DNA of 6,329 nucleotides from an uncultured Oscillospiraceae bacterium. GTDB taxonomy: Bacteria > Bacillota_A > Clostridia > Oscillospirales > Oscillospiraceae. The stretch is taken from assembly GCA_944385265.1 (NCBI GenBank), contig CALWWO010000093.1, positions 1 through 6,329 on the forward strand, read 5' to 3'. Numbering within the stretch: position 1 is the first letter of the stretch; each line of letters opens with the position of its first letter. The notes beneath the pieces were generated by a model. The model made no database searches. It was not told the origin of the DNA and was given only the letters and a program-made list of their open reading frames with translations. A program made the position numbers and the translations under genes. Of this stretch, positions 4,725 to 6,329 are shown in pieces.

Positions 4725-5501
4725 ATGAAAGCCGTTATAATCACCCGCAAGATTGCAATTATAATACTGGTTGTGATAATATGTATTAGCAGCATAACCT
4801 ACTTTTCGTCAATATCCGAAATAGCGCCTGTAAGTTATCTCGGCGCTATAGGTGGCGGCGTCAGCTATTCAAAAATCCCGCTCAACCTCATCATAGATCC
4901 GGGGCACGGGGGATATGACGGAGGCGCTGTCTCTGACAGGGGCACAGTCGAAAGTGTAATAAATCTTGAAATAGCTTTGAGATTAGAGCAGCTTTGCGGC
5001 TTCTTGGGATTTGAAACTGTAATGACACGCAATTCGGAAGAGATTGAATATCCTCCTCAAGCAGATACGATAAAGACTAAAAAAACAGCTGACCAAAAAG
5101 CGCGCCTTGCTTTAATCAATGATACTGAAAACGCCGTTTTAATCAGCATCCATCAAAATTGTTATCCCGACGAAAGACCGTTCGGCGCCCAGGTTTTATA
5201 TGCGCCTACAGACGGCAGTAAAGAATTTGGAGAGTATATGCAAAATATGATGCTCCAGCATCTGATTCCGAATAATCGCCGTACAGCGTCTTTGATAAGC
5301 GAAAATATCTATTTGATGAACAATATATCTTGTCCCGCAGTTTTGATCGAGTGTGGATTTATATCAAATTATAGCGAGGAAAAGCTGCTTAATACGCACG
5401 AATATCAGCTTAAAATAGCTACTGTTGCCGTATCCTGCTATGCGGAAAAGCTGGAGCTGTTTTTAAATCTCTACGAGGGAGTACATACGAATGAAAAGTA
5501 A
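4725..5501 (+). CDS. cwlD: N-acetylmuramoyl-L-alanine amidase, CwlD type (spore cortex)
   Basis: The 258-residue protein has one N-terminal membrane or signal segment (about 9-28) and an Amidase_3 zinc hydrolase domain (about 53-247). Expected metal and catalytic residues are present: His61 in LIIDPGHGGYDGGA, Glu82 in INLEIALRLE, His143 in ISIHQNCYP and Glu209 in VLIECGFISN. The enzyme cuts the amide bond between muramic acid and L-alanine in peptidoglycan. The CwlD subgroup strips the peptide so that muramic-delta-lactam can form in spore cortex, which germination enzymes need. The single-domain layout without SH3 or SPOR repeats, the length and the location next to coat genes favour CwlD over vegetative amidases. 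The ATG is supported by GGGGAGG 7 bases upstream. It is divergent from cotJ, and its last 11 bases overlap the start of radA. Confidence 0.85.
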   Translation: MKAVIITRKIAIIILVVIICISSITYFSSISEIAPVSYLGAIGGGVSYSKIPLNLIIDPGHGGYDGGAVSDRGTVESVINLEIALRLEQLCGFLGFETVMTRNSEEIEYPPQADTIKTKKTADQKARLALINDTENAVLISIHQNCYPDERPFGAQVLYAPTDGSKEFGEYMQNMMLQHLIPNNRRTASLISENIYLMNNISCPAVLIECGFISNYSEEKLLNTHEYQLKIATVAVSCYAEKLELFLNLYEGVHTNEK

Positions 5502-6329
5502 AACTGTATTTTTCTGTACAGAATGTGGTAACGAATATCCAAAATGGCTTGGAAAATGTCCAGCTTGCGGCAGTTGGAACACGCTGGTAGAACAAAAGGC
5601 ACAGCCCTCTCAAAGCTCGGCTAAGCTCTATAAAGCCTCGCAAAAAAAGGCGCTGCCCATAAGCGAGCTTATGCCCGAATATGAATCTCGTTTTACAACG
5701 GGACTCGGAGAGCTCGATTGCGTTTTAGGCGGCGGTGCAGTGAAAGGTTCTGTCGTGCTCGTAGGAGGGGCTCCTGGAATAGGGAAGTCCACGTTGCTTC
5801 TTCAGATCTGCGCGTCCGTTTCATCTGAACTCAAAATACTTTATGTTACCGGCGAAGAATCGGAACGCCAACTCAAAATGAGAGCGGAACGTCTGTCGGT
5901 AAACAACAAAAATCTTTACGTGCTCAGTGAAACAAATCTCTCGGATATATTGAGCGCGTCGGATAATGTCCGTCCTAATATTTTGATAATAGATTCTATA
6001 CAGACGTTATATAATGACGAACTGACATCGATCCCCGGCAGCGTAAGTCAGGTAAAAGAATGTACAATGCGCCTTATGCAGCTTGCAAAGGGAGAGGATA
6101 TAACAGTTTTTATAATCGGGCACGTCAATAAGGAAGGGGCAATCGCCGGTCCCAAAGTTTTAGAACATATGGTGGACTGCGTATTGAATTTTGAAGGTGC
6201 GCAATCTACCAGCTATAGAATATTACGCGCATCCAAAAACCGTTTCGGCTCAACAAATGAGATTGGGATGTTTGAAATGGCTGGCGCAGGGCTTATAGAA
6301 GTCGCAAATCCATCAGAAATATTGCTGTC
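5491..6329 (+). CDS. radA: DNA repair protein RadA, 3' end beyond window
   Basis: The first 279 codons of an expected roughly 450-460 are present, and the frame is open to the window edge. A four-cysteine zinc finger (Cys9, Cys12, Cys23, Cys26) leads into the RecA-like ATPase core. That core has Walker A GGAPGIGKST at 92-101, Walker B ILIIDS at 164-169 and the RadA signature KNRFG at 249-253. The Lon-like C-terminal domain lies outside. RadA is a cytoplasmic hexameric DNA helicase/branch-migration factor that processes recombination intermediates. The residue after GG in Walker A is Ala; in RadA it is often Asp or Asn. The ATG overlaps the cwlD stop by 11 bases in another frame. GAGGGAG lies about 9 bases upstream inside cwlD, so the two are in one transcript and probably translationally coupled. 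Confidence 0.95.
   Translation, partial: MKSKTVFFCTECGNEYPKWLGKCPACGSWNTLVEQKAQPSQSSAKLYKASQKKALPISELMPEYESRFTTGLGELDCVLGGGAVKGSVVLVGGAPGIGKSTLLLQICASVSSELKILYVTGEESERQLKMRAERLSVNNKNLYVLSETNLSDILSASDNVRPNILIIDSIQTLYNDELTSIPGSVSQVKECTMRLMQLAKGEDITVFIIGHVNKEGAIAGPKVLEHMVDCVLNFEGAQSTSYRILRASKNRFGSTNEIGMFEMAGAGLIEVANPSEILL

Overview
This window most likely comes from a spore-forming, anaerobic-type Firmicute of class Clostridia. The evidence is the CotJ spore-coat cassette, a CwlD-type spore-cortex amidase, strong AAGGAGG-like ribosome binding sites and AT-rich intergenic DNA. The style fits the Oscillospirales/Ruminococcaceae, but that placement is inference.

Layout from left to right. Positions 1-1906 (minus strand) are the start of an ABC oligopeptide/dipeptide/nickel-type importer operon. 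It is transcribed right to left as permease oppB, permease oppC and the first nine codons of an ATPase (oppD-like). The genes are tightly packed, and each stop codon is fused to the next Shine-Dalgarno sequence. No substrate-binding protein gene lies directly upstream of oppB. Positions 1907-2643 are a 737-base gap without a convincing protein gene. Its left part (about 1994-2242) folds on paper into an elaborate RNA with a closing helix, two pseudoknots, a three-way junction and a GNRA tetraloop. I could not assign it to a known RNA class, and its strand is not settled. The rest of the gap is AT-rich with small repeats.

Positions 2644-3474 (minus) encode a membrane-anchored extracytoplasmic protein of unknown function with its own sigma-A-like promoter. 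Positions 3550-4568 (minus) are a two-gene spore-coat operon. The first gene is a single reading frame that fuses the CotJA and CotJB families, which are normally separate genes. The second is cotJC, a manganese-catalase-like coat protein with all five metal ligands. The two overlap by one base (TAATG).

A 156-base divergent intergenic region (4569-4724) separates the coat operon from cwlD (plus strand). It carries sporulation-type promoter sequences on both strands: sigma-E/sigma-K-like towards cotJ and sigma-G/sigma-E-like towards cwlD. cwlD overlaps by 11 bases the start of radA, a DNA-repair/recombination ATPase that runs off the right edge. The right half of the window is therefore mainly a spore-formation locus. 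The left half is a transporter operon preceded by a probable structured RNA.
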